Assembly (NCBI RefSeq): GCF_000025485.1
Contig: NC_013851.1
Location: 3,282,001-3,346,000 of the forward strand
From: Allochromatium vinosum DSM 180
GTDB lineage: Bacteria > Pseudomonadota > Gammaproteobacteria > Chromatiales > Chromatiaceae
Direction: 5' to 3'
Length of the DNA: 64,000 bases
Shown piece after piece: positions 1 through 9,278 of the stretch. The position numbers were made by a program, and so were the translations under genes. A model generated the notes under the pieces. That model was not told the origin of the DNA. It did not search any database and saw nothing but the letters and a program-made list of their open reading frames with translations. Positions within the stretch are counted from its first letter, which is position 1, and every line of letters starts with the position of its first letter.

Positions 1-1
1 A

Positions 2-1012
2 CCCATTCTGAGCGTGCATGTCTCGGATCGCGGTCACTGCGGTTTCAGCCGGCTCGACCGCCGCGAGGAAGGCGTCGAGGCGTTCGGCTATGTGACACCG
101 GCACGCGCCATGGATCTCGCGCTCCAGGAATCGCTCGAACAGGCGCCCAATATCCAGACCCTGCGCCCGGCCCGGCTGCTCGATCATCGCGTCGGTGCTG
201 ATGGCGTCGAGCTGGACATCCAGGTCGGCGGTGAGCGCCGGCACGTCACGACCCGTCTGCTGGTGGCCGCCGATGGCGGTGACTCCAGCGTGCGCGAGCG
301 GCTTGGACTCCAGGTCGACGAACACGATTACGGGCAGGACGCCGTTATCACCACCGTGCTGGCGGACCGGCCGCACCCTGGTCGGGCCTTCGAGCGTTTC
401 ACCGATACCGGCCCCCTGGCCATGCTGCCCATGCCCGGTGGACGCTATTCGGTGGTCTGGACCTGCCGGCCGACCGAGACGACCGGCCTGCTCTCACTCA
501 CGGAGGCCGATTTCGTCGCGCGCCTGCAAGCGCGTTTCGGCTGGCGTCTGGGCCGGCTGAGCGCGCCCTCGCGGCGTCAAGCCCATCCGCTCAAGCTCAA
601 GCTGGTGCGCGAGACCATCCACGAGCGGCTGGTGCTGATCGGCAATGCCGCTCACACCCTGCATCCGGTCGCCGGCCAGGGTTTCAATCTGGGTCTGCGC
701 GATGTCGCGGCGCTGGCCGAGGCCCTTGGCGAGGCCGCACGACACGGTCGGGATGCCGGCGCCTCCAGCACGCTCGCCGACTACGCCCGCTGGCGCGGAC
801 GCGACCAGGCCGATACCGCGCGCCTGACCGATACCCTGGCACGGCTGTTCGTCGTCCCCTGGCGTCCGGTGCGCATCGCACGCAATCTGGGACTGCTGGG
901 ACTGGATCTGTTGCCGGCGGCGCGTCATCGGCTGGCGCGCCGCTTCATGGGACTCGATGGTTCCCTGCCGCGTCTGGCCCGCGGTCTGCCATTGGAGACA
1001 CGGCATGTCTGA
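2..1012 (+). CDS. ubiH: 2-octaprenyl-6-methoxyphenol hydroxylase UbiH (5' end missing)
   Basis: This is a flavin-dependent monooxygenase of ubiquinone biosynthesis. The reading frame is open from base 2, so the N-terminal GxGxxG FAD-binding region lies outside the window and 336 residues are visible. The early segment with DRGH and a Gly-Phe just after it is typical of UbiH. The internal AADGGDS motif (NAD(P)H/FAD DG motif) and the late GNAAHTLHPVAGQGFNLG block (second FAD-binding GD-type motif) define the UbiH/COQ6 family. The stop overlaps the ATG of the next hydroxylase by a few bases, which indicates one operon. Assignment as UbiH rather than UbiF or UbiI rests on the HPVAGQGFNLGLRD form of the motif and is likely but not certain. 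Confidence 0.85.
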   Translation, partial: PILSVHVSDRGHCGFSRLDRREEGVEAFGYVTPARAMDLALQESLEQAPNIQTLRPARLLDHRVGADGVELDIQVGGERRHVTTRLLVAADGGDSSVRERLGLQVDEHDYGQDAVITTVLADRPHPGRAFERFTDTGPLAMLPMPGGRYSVVWTCRPTETTGLLSLTEADFVARLQARFGWRLGRLSAPSRRQAHPLKLKLVRETIHERLVLIGNAAHTLHPVAGQGFNLGLRDVAALAEALGEAARHGRDAGASSTLADYARWRGRDQADTARLTDTLARLFVVPWRPVRIARNLGLLGLDLLPAARHRLARRFMGLDGSLPRLARGLPLETRHV

Positions 1013-2285
1013 GATCCAGACCTCCTTCGATGTGGTCGTTGTCGGTGGTGGCATGGTCGGTACGGCCTTCGCCGCCGCGCTTTCGGGTCACGGACTGGCG
1101 GTCGCGGTGGTCGAATCGCGTCGGCCGGTGTGCGACTGGCCGGCCGGCGAGATCGACCTCCGGGTCTCGGCCCTGAGCCGTTCCAGTCAGCACTTCCTGG
1201 AGCGCCTCGAAGTCTGGGGACGCATCCAGGAACTCGGCGTGAGTGCCTATCGCGAGATGCACGTCTGGGACGCACTCGGCGGCGGTCACATCCATTTCGA
1301 CAGCCAGACGCTCGGCGAACCCGACCTGGGGCATATCGTCGAGAACCGCGTTATCCAGCTCGCGCTCTGGGAGTCACTCGCGAATGCCGACGACGTCCGG
1401 CTCCTGTGCCCGGCAGGCATCGTGGATCTGGAGATGGACGCTGCCGGCACCCGGCTCATCCTCACCGATGGACGCTCGATCACCGCTCGGCTGCTGGTCG
1501 GTGCCGACGGACGTGACTCCCTGGTCCGCACTCTGGCCGGAATCGAAACCGAAGGCTGGGACTACGGCCAGCGCGCCATCGTCGCCCATGTCAGGCCCGC
1601 CGAATGGCATCGCGAAACGGCCTGGCAGCGCTTTCTGCCGACCGGCCCGCTGGCGCTGCTGCCGCTGGCCGACGGACGCTGCTCGATCGTGTGGTCGGCC
1701 GACGACGCGCGGGCGGCCGAACTCATGGCGCTCGATGACGCGGCCTTTTCGGCGACCTTGAGCGAGGCCTCCGAGTTTCGGCTCGGCGCACTCAGGCTCG
1801 ACAGCGCGCGCGCGGCCATCCCGCTGCGACTGCAACATACCAAGACCTATGTGCGTCCGGGGCTCGCGCTCATCGGCGACGCCGCCCACGCCATTCACCC
1901 GCTCGCCGGCCAGGGCGTCAATCTCGGTTTCATGGACGCGGCTGAACTGGCCGCGGCATTGGACGTCGGCCTGGCGTGCAAGCGCGACATCGCCGGACTC
2001 TGGACGCTGCGCCACTACGCGCGCGCGCGGCGCGGTGAAAATCAGTTCATGCTCCAGGCGATGGATGTCTTCAAACATCTGTTCGGTAACGAGGAGCCGC
2101 TGGTCGCGCGCGCGCGCGGACTGGGGCTGAGCCTCACCGATCGTCTGGAGCCGCTCAAGCGGCTGTTCATGGTCCAGGCGCTCGGACTCGGTCGCGCGCG
2201 GGACTGCGAGGCGAGTGCGGGCAGGGCAACCAAACCGTCATGCGCGATCGGTATAAGATCGGCGCGTCCAGAACCTCCCCCTTGA
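1005..2285 (+). CDS. UbiH/UbiF/VisC/COQ6-family FAD-dependent hydroxylase (probably UbiI)
   Basis: This is a second ring hydroxylase of ubiquinone synthesis, about 426 residues. The chosen ATG at 1005 is preceded by GGAGA and places the FAD-binding VVVGGGMVGTAFA motif near residue 12. An earlier in-frame start at 957 would add a non-homologous leader. The GADGRDS motif and the IGDAAHAIHPLAGQGVNLGF block (20 residues) are family hallmarks, and HPLAGQGVNLGF is the form common in VisC/UbiI. The C-terminus carries a proline-rich tail after the usual end, which adds roughly 25 residues. The gene overlaps the end of ubiH, so the two are probably translated together. Which carbon of the ring it hydroxylates cannot be read from the sequence alone. 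Confidence 0.82.
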   Translation: MSEIQTSFDVVVVGGGMVGTAFAAALSGHGLAVAVVESRRPVCDWPAGEIDLRVSALSRSSQHFLERLEVWGRIQELGVSAYREMHVWDALGGGHIHFDSQTLGEPDLGHIVENRVIQLALWESLANADDVRLLCPAGIVDLEMDAAGTRLILTDGRSITARLLVGADGRDSLVRTLAGIETEGWDYGQRAIVAHVRPAEWHRETAWQRFLPTGPLALLPLADGRCSIVWSADDARAAELMALDDAAFSATLSEASEFRLGALRLDSARAAIPLRLQHTKTYVRPGLALIGDAAHAIHPLAGQGVNLGFMDAAELAAALDVGLACKRDIAGLWTLRHYARARRGENQFMLQAMDVFKHLFGNEEPLVARARGLGLSLTDRLEPLKRLFMVQALGLGRARDCEASAGRATKPSCAIGIRSARPEPPP

Positions 2286-2319
2286 TCATCTTTACCTGAA
2301 ACGAATCGAGGACATCATC

Positions 2320-3573
2320 GTGTCAGCCAAGAACGCCTTCTATGCCCAATCCGGCGGCGTGACCGCCGTCATCAACGCCTCGGCCTGCGGCGTGATCGAG
2401 ACGGCGCGCCGTCATCCCGACCGGATCGCCAATGTCTACGCCGGACGCAACGGCATCATCGGCGCGCTCACCGAGGATCTGATCGATACCAGCCAGGAGT
2501 CGGATGAAGCCATCGCGGCGCTGCGCTACACGCCCTCCGGCGCCTTCGGCTCCTGTCGCTACAAGCTCAAGAGTCTGGAAGCCAACCGGCGCGAGTACGA
2601 GCGGCTGATCGAGGTCTTCAAGGCGCACGACATCGGCTATTTCTTCTACAACGGCGGCGGCGACTCGGCCGACACCTGCTACAAGGTCTCGCAGCTCTCC
2701 GAGAGCCTGGGCTATCCGGTGCAGGCCATCCATGTGCCCAAGACGGTCGACAACGATCTGCCGATCACCGACAACTGCCCCGGCTTCGGCTCGGTGGCCA
2801 AGTACATCGCCACCTCGGCGCTGGAAGCCTCCTACGACGTGCGTTCCATGGCCAAGACCTCGACCAAGGTCTTCGTGCTGGAGGTCATGGGCCGGCACGC
2901 CGGCTGGATCGCCGCCGCTGGCGGTCTGATCGAGGATCACGACATCCCGGTGCTGATCCTCTTCCCCGAGATCGAGTTCGATCAGGCACGCTTCCTGGCC
3001 GCCGTCAAAGCCAAGGTCGAGCAGCACGGCTATTGCACCGTAGTGGTCTCGGAGGGTGCCAAGTACCCGGACGGACGCTTCCTGGCCGAACAGGGCACGC
3101 GCGATGCCTTCGGTCATGCCCAACTCGGTGGCGCGGCCCCAGTCGTGGCCAACATGGTCAAGGACGCCACCGGCTACAAGTTCCACTGGGCGGTGGCCGA
3201 CTATCTCCAGCGCGCAGCCCGTCATCTGGCTTCCAAGACCGACGTCGAGCAGGCCTATGCGATGGGGCGCGCCGCCGTCGAGTTCGCGCTCGCCGGTCAC
3301 AATGCCGTGATGCCCACGGTCAAGCGCACCAGCAACGACCCCTACGCCTGGGAGGTCGGCGAGGCCCCGCTCTCGCAGGTGGCCAACGTCGAGAAGTTCA
3401 TGCCGCGCGAGTTCATCTCCGAGGACGGCTTCGGCATCACGGCGGCTTGCAAGCAGTATCTGATCCCGCTCATCCAGGGCGAGGACTATCCGCCCTTCGA
3501 GCACGGTCTGCCCAAGTACGTCACGCTCAAGAACGCCCCGGTCGAGCGCAAGCTCGGCGCCTTTGAGCTGTAA
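2320..3573 (+). CDS. pfp: Pyrophosphate-dependent 6-phosphofructokinase
   Basis: It phosphorylates fructose 6-phosphate with PPi in place of ATP, a reversible step of glycolysis and gluconeogenesis in the cytoplasm. The protein has 417 residues and starts at GTG, after a GAGG-type ribosome site. The N-terminal AQSGGVTAVINAS segment, the NGGGDSADT loop (ATP-type enzymes have GGDGS), the catalytic PKTVDNDL block and MGRHAGWIA are all present. The lysine before TVDND and the altered phosphoryl-donor loop are features of PPi-users. Its length matches the short nonallosteric PPi-PFK type. The next gene is a soluble pyrophosphatase, so both genes handle the cell's PPi. Donor specificity is inferred from the motifs. 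Confidence 0.9.
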   Translation: MSAKNAFYAQSGGVTAVINASACGVIETARRHPDRIANVYAGRNGIIGALTEDLIDTSQESDEAIAALRYTPSGAFGSCRYKLKSLEANRREYERLIEVFKAHDIGYFFYNGGGDSADTCYKVSQLSESLGYPVQAIHVPKTVDNDLPITDNCPGFGSVAKYIATSALEASYDVRSMAKTSTKVFVLEVMGRHAGWIAAAGGLIEDHDIPVLILFPEIEFDQARFLAAVKAKVEQHGYCTVVVSEGAKYPDGRFLAEQGTRDAFGHAQLGGAAPVVANMVKDATGYKFHWAVADYLQRAARHLASKTDVEQAYAMGRAAVEFALAGHNAVMPTVKRTSNDPYAWEVGEAPLSQVANVEKFMPREFISEDGFGITAACKQYLIPLIQGEDYPPFEHGLPKYVTLKNAPVERKLGAFEL

Positions 3574-3576
3574 GGA

Positions 3577-3608
3577 TTGAGATTATCAAGGTCAATTTGG
3601 ACTATAAT
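3577..3608 (+). promoter_or_regulatory. Candidate sigma-70 promoter of ppa
   Basis: A perfect TATAAT -10 box lies at 3603-3608, in an AT-rich patch between pfp and ppa. The best upstream -35 candidate is TTGAGA at 3577-3582, but the 20-base spacer is longer than ideal. The position, about 60 bases before the ppa ATG, fits a separate promoter for the pyrophosphatase. Confidence 0.45.
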
Positions 3609-3668
3609 TGACGCTTTTACCATTTCGGCGGCCCATGGCCGCCGATCGACGCATTCAAAGGCCCTTTC

Positions 3669-4217
3669 ATGGATCTGTCCAAGGTTTCACGCGGGGACAA
3701 CGTCCCCTATGCCCTCAACGTCATCATCGAGATCCCGGCCCATTCCGAGCCGGTGAAGTACGAGATGGACAAGGCGACCGGCGCCATGTTCGTCGACCGC
3801 TTCATGTCCACGGCCATGCACTATCCCTGCAACTATGGCTATGTCCCGCACACCCTGTCCGCCGACGGCGACCCGGTCGACGTGCTGGTGGTCACGCCCT
3901 ATCCGCTGATTCCGGGATCGGTCATCAAGTGCCGCCCGATCGGCGTGCTCAAGATGACCGACGAGTCGGGTGACGACGCCAAGATCCTGGCCCTGCCGAT
4001 CGACAAGCTCTACAAGGGCTATCGCCAGGTCGAGAGCTTCCGCGACATGCCGCAACATCTGCTCGACCAGATCGCGCACTTCTTCGAGCACTACAAGGAT
4101 CTCGACGAGGGCAAGTGGGTGCGGATCGCCGGCTGGGGCGACCGCGAGGAGGCCTGCCAGGAGATCCTGTCCAGCGTCAAGATGTTCGAGGACGCCCCCG
4201 AGAAGCCCGCGTTCTAA
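3669..4217 (+). CDS. ppa: Soluble family I inorganic pyrophosphatase
   Basis: It hydrolyses pyrophosphate to two phosphates in the cytoplasm with Mg2+. At 182 residues it matches the usual 170-180 residues of bacterial family I enzymes. The signature DGDPVDVLV, which carries the metal-binding aspartates, lies near residues 66-74. The upstream [13 protein letters not shown] segment and the [10 protein letters not shown] region near residue 150 also fit the family. It follows pfp by about 95 bases and seems to have its own promoter. The enzyme would compete with PPi-PFK for the same substrate, so expression of the two is probably balanced or conditional. Confidence 0.95.
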   Translation: MDLSKVSRGDNVPYALNVIIEIPAHSEPVKYEMDKATGAMFVDRFMSTAMHYPCNYGYVPHTLSADGDPVDVLVVTPYPLIPGSVIKCRPIGVLKMTDESGDDAKILALPIDKLYKGYRQVESFRDMPQHLLDQIAHFFEHYKDLDEGKWVRIAGWGDREEACQEILSSVKMFEDAPEKPAF

Positions 4218-4226
4218 GAACGGATC

Positions 4227-4254
4227 GGGTGACGAAGCCCCGGCTTCGTCACCC
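4227..4254. terminator. Perfect inverted repeat after ppa
   Basis: GGGTGACGAAGCC and its exact reverse complement face each other with two bases between them, nine bases after the ppa stop codon. A 13-bp GC-rich hairpin can form in either transcript. No T tract follows, so it may act as a weak terminator, an mRNA-stabilising hairpin or a small dispersed repeat. Confidence 0.45.
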
Positions 4255-4316
4255 GCGCGAGGAAGCTCGGCTTCCCGTCTTCGCAAGCCAGACAGACTCA
4301 ACGGGGAGGCGCTTCG

Positions 4317-4802
4317 ATGCTGACGCATTTCACGCCGAGCGGCGAGGCCCACATGGTCGACGTCGGCGCCAAGCCCGAAACGGTGCGGCGCGCACTCGCC
4401 GAGGGACGCATCCGAATGCAGCCGGCGACTCTGGCCCTGATCGAACAGGGCGCGCACGCCAAGGGCGATGTGCTCGGGGTCGCGCGGCTCGCCGGTATCA
4501 TGGGCGCCAAGCGCACAGCCGACCTCATCCCGCTCTGCCATCCACTGAGCCTCACGCGCGTCGAGATCGAGCTGACGCCCATCGTCGAAGCGTCTACGGT
4601 CCGGTGCCGCGCCACGGTCGAGACCTGTGACCGCACCGGCGTCGAGATGGAGGCGCTCTGTGCCGTGCAGATCAGTCTCCTGACGATCTATGATATGTGC
4701 AAGGCCGTCGACCGCGGCATGCGGATCACGGATGTCCAGCTCGTCGAAAAGGCGGGTGGACGCTCCGGGCACTGGAGGCGCGACAACCAAGACTCGGCCT
4801 GA
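4317..4802 (+). CDS. moaC: Cyclic pyranopterin monophosphate synthase MoaC
   Basis: It converts 3',8-cyclo-7,8-dihydro-GTP into cyclic pyranopterin monophosphate in molybdenum cofactor synthesis. The 161-residue protein shows the [10 protein letters not shown] start, [20 protein letters not shown], the CHPL motif with the conserved histidine near residue 75, and the [13 protein letters not shown] active-site stretch near residues 102-114. The ATG at 4317 follows GGGGAGGCG, a strong ribosome site. No other moa genes are nearby, so the pathway is dispersed. Confidence 0.95.
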   Translation: MLTHFTPSGEAHMVDVGAKPETVRRALAEGRIRMQPATLALIEQGAHAKGDVLGVARLAGIMGAKRTADLIPLCHPLSLTRVEIELTPIVEASTVRCRATVETCDRTGVEMEALCAVQISLLTIYDMCKAVDRGMRITDVQLVEKAGGRSGHWRRDNQDSA

Positions 4803-4864
4803 TGACCCGGAGCATTCGCGCCGCCTCGGTGGTCACGACCGTCACTCGACTGAACCCAGAATCC

Positions 4865-5524
4865 ATGTCCGACACTCGCCCGCCCCAATCGACGCGCTTC
4901 CACGCCCTCTATCAAGGCGCTCGCTTTCTCACCGCCGCCACCAAGCTCCAGCAGACCCCGGCCGATGAAGGGCGCGAGGTCGCCTTCGCCGGACGCTCCA
5001 ATGCCGGCAAGTCGAGCGCCATCAACGCGATCTGTCACCAGAACGCGCTGGCCAGGACCAGCAAGACCCCAGGCCGCACCCAGCAGCTGATCTTCTTCGA
5101 GCTCGACGAGACACGCCGCTTGGTCGATCTGCCCGGCTACGGCTATGCCAAGGTGCCCGAACGCATCAAACTCGAATGGCAGCGCCATCTCTCGCACTAC
5201 CTGGAGAGCCGTCAGTCGCTCGTCGGGCTGGTGATCGTCATGGACATCCGCCATCCGCTGACCGACTACGATCGTCAGATGCTCACCTGGGGCCGGCGTG
5301 CCGGGCTGTCGATCCTGCTGCTGCTGACCAAGGCCGACAAGCTCAAGCGCGGCGCGGCCAGCGCGACACGTCTGGCCGTCGAGCGTGCCGTGGCCGACGA
5401 CTCCGGCCAGGTCGAGGTCCAGCTCTTCTCGGCCCCCGAGCGCCAGGGACTGGCCCAAGTCCAGGCCACCCTGGATCGCTGGCTGCATGTCGGCACCCCC
5501 GAGCTCCAGACACCGACCACCTGA
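4865..5524 (+). CDS. engB: Ribosome biogenesis GTPase YihA/YsxC/EngB
   Basis: This is an essential GTPase that helps late assembly of the 50S ribosomal subunit. From the ATG at 4865 the protein has 219 residues, normal for the family. The open frame reaches back into moaC, but the extra residues are unlike any EngB N-terminus. Motifs are [14 protein letters not shown] (G1, near residue 40), the TPGRTQQ segment (G2), [10 protein letters not shown] (G3) and TKADKL (G4). It follows moaC with a short gap and is followed by the histidine kinase after 9 bases. Confidence 0.93.
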   Translation: MSDTRPPQSTRFHALYQGARFLTAATKLQQTPADEGREVAFAGRSNAGKSSAINAICHQNALARTSKTPGRTQQLIFFELDETRRLVDLPGYGYAKVPERIKLEWQRHLSHYLESRQSLVGLVIVMDIRHPLTDYDRQMLTWGRRAGLSILLLLTKADKLKRGAASATRLAVERAVADDSGQVEVQLFSAPERQGLAQVQATLDRWLHVGTPELQTPTT

Positions 5525-5533
5525 CCGCACACA

Positions 5534-7570
5534 GTGACCACGAGCGACCATCCGCCGACGATCCAATACGATTCCTTGGATGACGGGCGTCCGTCCGATG
5601 CCCGTTTGCTCTCGCCCTACACCAGCCGCCGAACACGACGGCTCGACGAAGAAACGCTCGCCTGGGAGCGCGATCTGTTCGTCGGCGGTCCCGTAGCCGT
5701 ACTCGTCTGGCGTCCGGAGGCGCGCTGGCCGGTGTGTCATGCTTCACCGAACGTCGCACCGATCTTCGGCCACTCGGCCGAACGCATGATGCACTCGGAT
5801 TTCCACTACATGTCGGTGATCCACCCCGATGACATCGACCGGATCGCCGGTGAGGTGGTACGTTATCTCAATGAAGGGCGCGATACCTGGGAGCAGCGCT
5901 ACCGGATCGTCCGGCCGGATGGTCAGGTGCGATGGCTGTACGATTTCACGGTCGTGGATCGCGATGAATCGGCCGAACCGCGTCTGCTGCGCGGTTATGT
6001 CATGGACGAGACCGAGACGCAGCGTCGCGAGCGCGATTTCCAGGTACTCGCCGCGTCCAGCGCCGACGCCGTCTGGATCAGTGCGGTGCCGGCCGGATTC
6101 CTGTACGCCAATCCGGCGGCCTTGCGTCTGACCGAACACGACGCGACCAGTCTGGGCCGCCTGTGCTGGCCGGACCTGATCGCACCTCGCGAGCATGCAC
6201 GTCTCCCTGAACTCCTGGAGCGACTCGACGCCGGTGAGTGCGTGCAGACCGAGGTCTGGATAGGTCGCGCGGATCGTACCGAGGTGCTGGTCGATCTCAG
6301 GCTCCAGCCGCTCGGCGAAGGCCGCTGTCTCGGCATCGGACGCGAGCACGCCGAGCCGCAACGCTCAATCGTCACCGAGAATCGACGCCCCCCGGATGTG
6401 CTGCGCGAGAGTCAGGAACTCTATCGCGCCATCGTCGATCAGGCCGCCGATGGCATCGTCCTGATCGATGCCCAAACATTGCGTTTCGTCGAGTTCAACG
6501 AAGCCGCCTGTCGGTCGCTGGGCTACAGTCGCGACGAGTTCGCGCGGCTCGGTATCTCAGACATCCAGGCCGACCTCTCGCCGCGCGGCATCGCCCGCTG
6601 GCGTGAACGAATCAACAGTTCCGGGCAGGGCGATTTCGAGACCCTTCATCGCCACAAAAGCGGTGAATTGCGTCGGGTGCACGTCAGCAATCGCGCACTG
6701 GACATCCGCCAGGGACGCTATTGGGCCGCGATCTGGCGCGACATCACCGAGCGCAAGCGCATCGAGGACGAACTGGATGAGCATCGGCGCCATCTGGAAG
6801 AGCTGGTGCGCACGCGCACGGCCGAACTGGAGCGCGCCCGTCTGGAGGCCGAGAGCGCCAATCTGGCCAAGAGCATCCTGCTGGCTAACATGAGCCATGA
6901 AGTGCGCGCTCCGATCAACGCCATTCTCGGTCTGAACCATCGCCTCAAGGCCAGCGCCAATGACCCCGAACAGTCGCAGCGTCTGGGTCAGATCGCGGAG
7001 GCGGGCTACCACCTGCTGCGCATAGCCAACGACATTCTCGATCTGTCACGCATGGAAGCCGGCACACTGCGTCTGGAACGGGTCGACTTCGAACTCAGAC
7101 ATAGCCTGGCACGGCTGAACCTGCTGCTCAATGCCGAGGTCGAGGCCAAGGGACTGAGACTGCGTCTGGTCATGGACCCGACCTTGCCGGCGAGACTCCA
7201 CGGCGACCCAGGGCGACTGGGGCAGATTCTGCTGAACCTGACCGGCAATGCGGTCAAGTTCAGCGAACACGGAACCGTGACGGTCAAGGCAAACCTCATC
7301 GACCGGCACCAGAATCGAGTCCGTGTCCGCTTCGAGGTGTGCGACGAAGGAACCGGCATCCCCGAAGACCGTCAGGACGCGCTCTTTCTGGCGTTCGAAC
7401 AACTGGACGTCTCCACGGCGCGCCAGTTCGGCGGCTCGGGCCTTGGGCTGGCGATCAGCAAGCGGCTCGTCGAACTGATGGAGGGCGAGATCGGTGTGGA
7501 GAGCCGGCCTGGGGTCGGCAGTGCGTTCTGGTTTACCGCCTGCTTCGAGCCGGCCTCCGACGGCGATTGA
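5534..7570 (+). CDS. Cytoplasmic PAS-PAS-PAS sensor histidine kinase
   Basis: This is a 678-residue two-component kinase with a GTG start. Three PAS-like domains can be seen at about 50-155, 160-270 and 288-405, the first and third ending in PAC-type DET/DITERK segments. A coiled linker follows, then a HisKA domain with SHEVRAP holding the phosphorylatable His455. The HATPase at about 555-672 has the N box [16 protein letters not shown] (G1) and GGSGLGLAI (G2). There is no transmembrane segment and no receiver domain, so the signal is probably cytosolic and the partner regulator is elsewhere. No response regulator gene is adjacent. Confidence 0.85.
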   Translation: MTTSDHPPTIQYDSLDDGRPSDARLLSPYTSRRTRRLDEETLAWERDLFVGGPVAVLVWRPEARWPVCHASPNVAPIFGHSAERMMHSDFHYMSVIHPDDIDRIAGEVVRYLNEGRDTWEQRYRIVRPDGQVRWLYDFTVVDRDESAEPRLLRGYVMDETETQRRERDFQVLAASSADAVWISAVPAGFLYANPAALRLTEHDATSLGRLCWPDLIAPREHARLPELLERLDAGECVQTEVWIGRADRTEVLVDLRLQPLGEGRCLGIGREHAEPQRSIVTENRRPPDVLRESQELYRAIVDQAADGIVLIDAQTLRFVEFNEAACRSLGYSRDEFARLGISDIQADLSPRGIARWRERINSSGQGDFETLHRHKSGELRRVHVSNRALDIRQGRYWAAIWRDITERKRIEDELDEHRRHLEELVRTRTAELERARLEAESANLAKSILLANMSHEVRAPINAILGLNHRLKASANDPEQSQRLGQIAEAGYHLLRIANDILDLSRMEAGTLRLERVDFELRHSLARLNLLLNAEVEAKGLRLRLVMDPTLPARLHGDPGRLGQILLNLTGNAVKFSEHGTVTVKANLIDRHQNRVRVRFEVCDEGTGIPEDRQDALFLAFEQLDVSTARQFGGSGLGLAISKRLVELMEGEIGVESRPGVGSAFWFTACFEPASDGD

Positions 7571-7587
7571 GACCGGATCGTACGCTG

Positions 7588-7624
7588 CGACGCAGCATCC
7601 AAGCCGAAATCGATGGCTGCGTCG
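7588..7624. terminator. Candidate bidirectional terminator hairpin
   Basis: CGACGCAGC (7588-7596) and GCTGCGTCG (7616-7624) are exact reverse complements, 19 bases apart. They lie between the convergent histidine kinase and the end of the motility operon. There is no clear T tract on either side. Confidence 0.4.
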
Positions 7625-7691
7625 TAGTAGAGGCAAGCCGATGGATGCATGGTGCCCGGAATCCAGGACACCGCGCACCATTGGCTGGGCT

Positions 7692-8177
7692 TCAACGCGA
7701 GCCGGACGACCTTTCGCGCACCACACTCGCGCCATGCAGGCTGAAGAGCAGATCGACCTCGGCGTGGGTCAGGCCGCAGAGCGTGCGAACCTCGCTGCGT
7801 CCACGGCCGAGCCGGATCAACTCGATGGCTTGGACATAGAGACCCTCGTCGACGCTGCGCAGGCGCAACTCGCTCTGCTGATCGGCCAGCCGGTCGAGGG
7901 CGCGTTTGACACTGGACTGATGCTGGCTCTGGTCGATGACGTCCTCGGCCACGGCCTTGATCGCGCCATGCAGGGCGAGGAGCGCCGTATCGGTTTCCTG
8001 CTGATCGTGTCGCAGCTCGCGCAGGCGCTCCTCCAGGACGCGCAGCCGGGTACGCAGACGCACGGCCAGCCAGATGGCCGACAGGGCGACGAGCAGCGCC
8101 AGCACAGCCGCCACCCAACGCGGATCGATCCAAAGGGTCCGGATCAGAGCCAGCGTCTCCCACCAGGCTTCAGGCAT
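7692..8177 (-). CDS. DUF2802 membrane-anchored protein at the end of the chemotaxis operon
   Basis: The 161-residue protein has one N-terminal transmembrane helix (about residues 20-40), a coiled-coil stretch, and a C-terminal helical DUF2802-type domain with [20 protein letters not shown] and [13 protein letters not shown]2802 genes are known as the last gene after cheW in polar-flagellum clusters of Pseudomonas type, with no settled role. The ATG at 8177 lies inside the end of the upstream gene (ATGCCTGA), so translation is probably coupled. A longer open frame starting at 8252 is unlikely to be the real start. Confidence 0.8.
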   Translation of the reverse strand: MPEAWWETLALIRTLWIDPRWVAAVLALLVALSAIWLAVRLRTRLRVLEERLRELRHDQQETDTALLALHGAIKAVAEDVIDQSQHQSSVKRALDRLADQQSELRLRSVDEGLYVQAIELIRLGRGRSEVRTLCGLTHAEVDLLFSLHGASVVRERSSGSR

Positions 8178-8601
8178 AGTCGTCGATGAGTCCCCGGCGT
8201 CGACCCTGGGCAGGCGGCGGAGAGCCATTCGATGGTCTCGGTCGCGACGCATCGGCCTGGCGTCCGCCCAAACGCCGATCCTCCAGGCGCCGATCGGTCA
8301 TCCGTCGGTCGCTCTGGCGCCGATCGTCCTGACGGCGATCGCGCGCCCGCCGGTCGCCACCCGGACGATCGTCCTGGCGGCGGTCCTTGGAACGACGTTC
8401 CTCGAACCGGCGCTCACCAAGCCGACGCTCGTCGAACCGGCGCTCACCACTACGACGCTCGTCGCGATCGCGGCGGCGATCGGACCGTCGACGCAACAGC
8501 CAGATGCGCTGCTGTTCCAGTTGACGCTCGCGATCATCGCCCAGCGCCCGCGAAGGCGTCCGGGCCTGAACCGGTTCCAGGTCTCTGATACGTTCGCTCA
8601 T
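8170..8601 (-). CDS. Arginine/aspartate-rich repetitive small protein
   Basis: I do not recognise a family. The 143-residue protein is dominated between about residues 35 and 120 by short units of the form (D/E)RR-x(2-4), such as SGERRFDERRLGERR and KDRRQDDR. This makes a highly charged, low-complexity, probably disordered or single-helix chain. The first 30 residues and the last 25 (ending LIDDYA) are not repetitive. It sits between cheW and the DUF2802 gene in the same direction and overlaps the latter by 8 bases. The location suggests a link with the chemotaxis array, but nothing in the sequence proves it. The consistent frame and overlap support translation. Confidence 0.6.
   Translation of the reverse strand: MSERIRDLEPVQARTPSRALGDDRERQLEQQRIWLLRRRSDRRRDRDERRSGERRFDERRLGERRFEERRSKDRRQDDRPGGDRRARDRRQDDRRQSDRRMTDRRLEDRRLGGRQADASRPRPSNGSPPPAQGRRRGLIDDYA
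8240..8490 (-). repeat. Degenerate short tandem repeats encoding (D/E)RR units
   Basis: Imperfect 12- to 21-base units related to CGGCGCTC/CGACGATC recur across this stretch and encode the charged repeats of the overlapping gene. The units differ at silent sites, so the array is not freshly expanded. Confidence 0.6.
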
Positions 8602-8701
8602 GGCTCAGCTCCCGAAACAGAGTACATCCATTGGATTCTTACCGGCTTCATCGGCCGACAAGGCTGAAACATGAGCCATGGCGGGCTGGGTCACGTGGAT
8701 C

Positions 8702-9184
8702 TCACAACTCCCGCAGACTCGCCCACTCCTCGTCGGAGAGCAGCTTGTTGAGATCGATCAGGATGGTCAGACCGTCATCCGAGCTGGTGACACCCAGGAT
8801 GAAGCGGCTGGTCTGGTCGTTGCCGACAGCGGGAGCCGGATCGATGGAGGCCGCCGGGATCTGGACCACCTCGGCCACCGAGTCGACCAGGATCCCGATG
8901 TTCTGGTTGTCCACGTCGATGATCACGATGCGCGAGGCCTCGTCCGGCTCGCGCACCGGCAGCGAGAGACGTCGCCGCGCATCGATCACGGTCACGACGT
9001 CCCCGCGCAGATTGATGATGCCCAGGATGTAGTCGGGCACGCCGGGGACGGGCGCGATCTCGGTGAGTTTGAGCACTTCCTGTACCTGGAGCACGTCGAT
9101 GGCATAGGTCTCGTCGGCCAGGCTGAAGGTCACATAGGACGAGGAGCCGACCGGCTGGCTCGCCCGTGAATCGGATGCAGTCAT
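8702..9184 (-). CDS. cheW: Chemotaxis coupling protein CheW
   Basis: It couples chemoreceptors to the CheA kinase in the polar array. The 160-residue protein consists of one CheW domain: YVTFSLADETYAIDVLQVQE, EIAPVPGVPDYILGIINLRG, then VVTVIDARRRL and ILVDSVAEVVQIP. The ATG at 9184 gives the usual N-terminus; a frame that continues upstream to 9253 is not conserved-looking. It lies downstream of motC-motD, the same place as in Pseudomonas che1 clusters, although the ParA-like gene often found there is absent. Confidence 0.93.
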   Translation of the reverse strand: MTASDSRASQPVGSSSYVTFSLADETYAIDVLQVQEVLKLTEIAPVPGVPDYILGIINLRGDVVTVIDARRRLSLPVREPDEASRIVIIDVDNQNIGILVDSVAEVVQIPAASIDPAPAVGNDQTSRFILGVTSSDDGLTILIDLNKLLSDEEWASLREL

Positions 9185-9278
9185 GGTGTTTGTTCTCGGT
9201 TCAGTGTTGCAAGCTCGGCGTCCGCGGATCGATCTGGTCTGTTCGAACGCCATGAATCCATGAGCGCGGCCACGGGTG

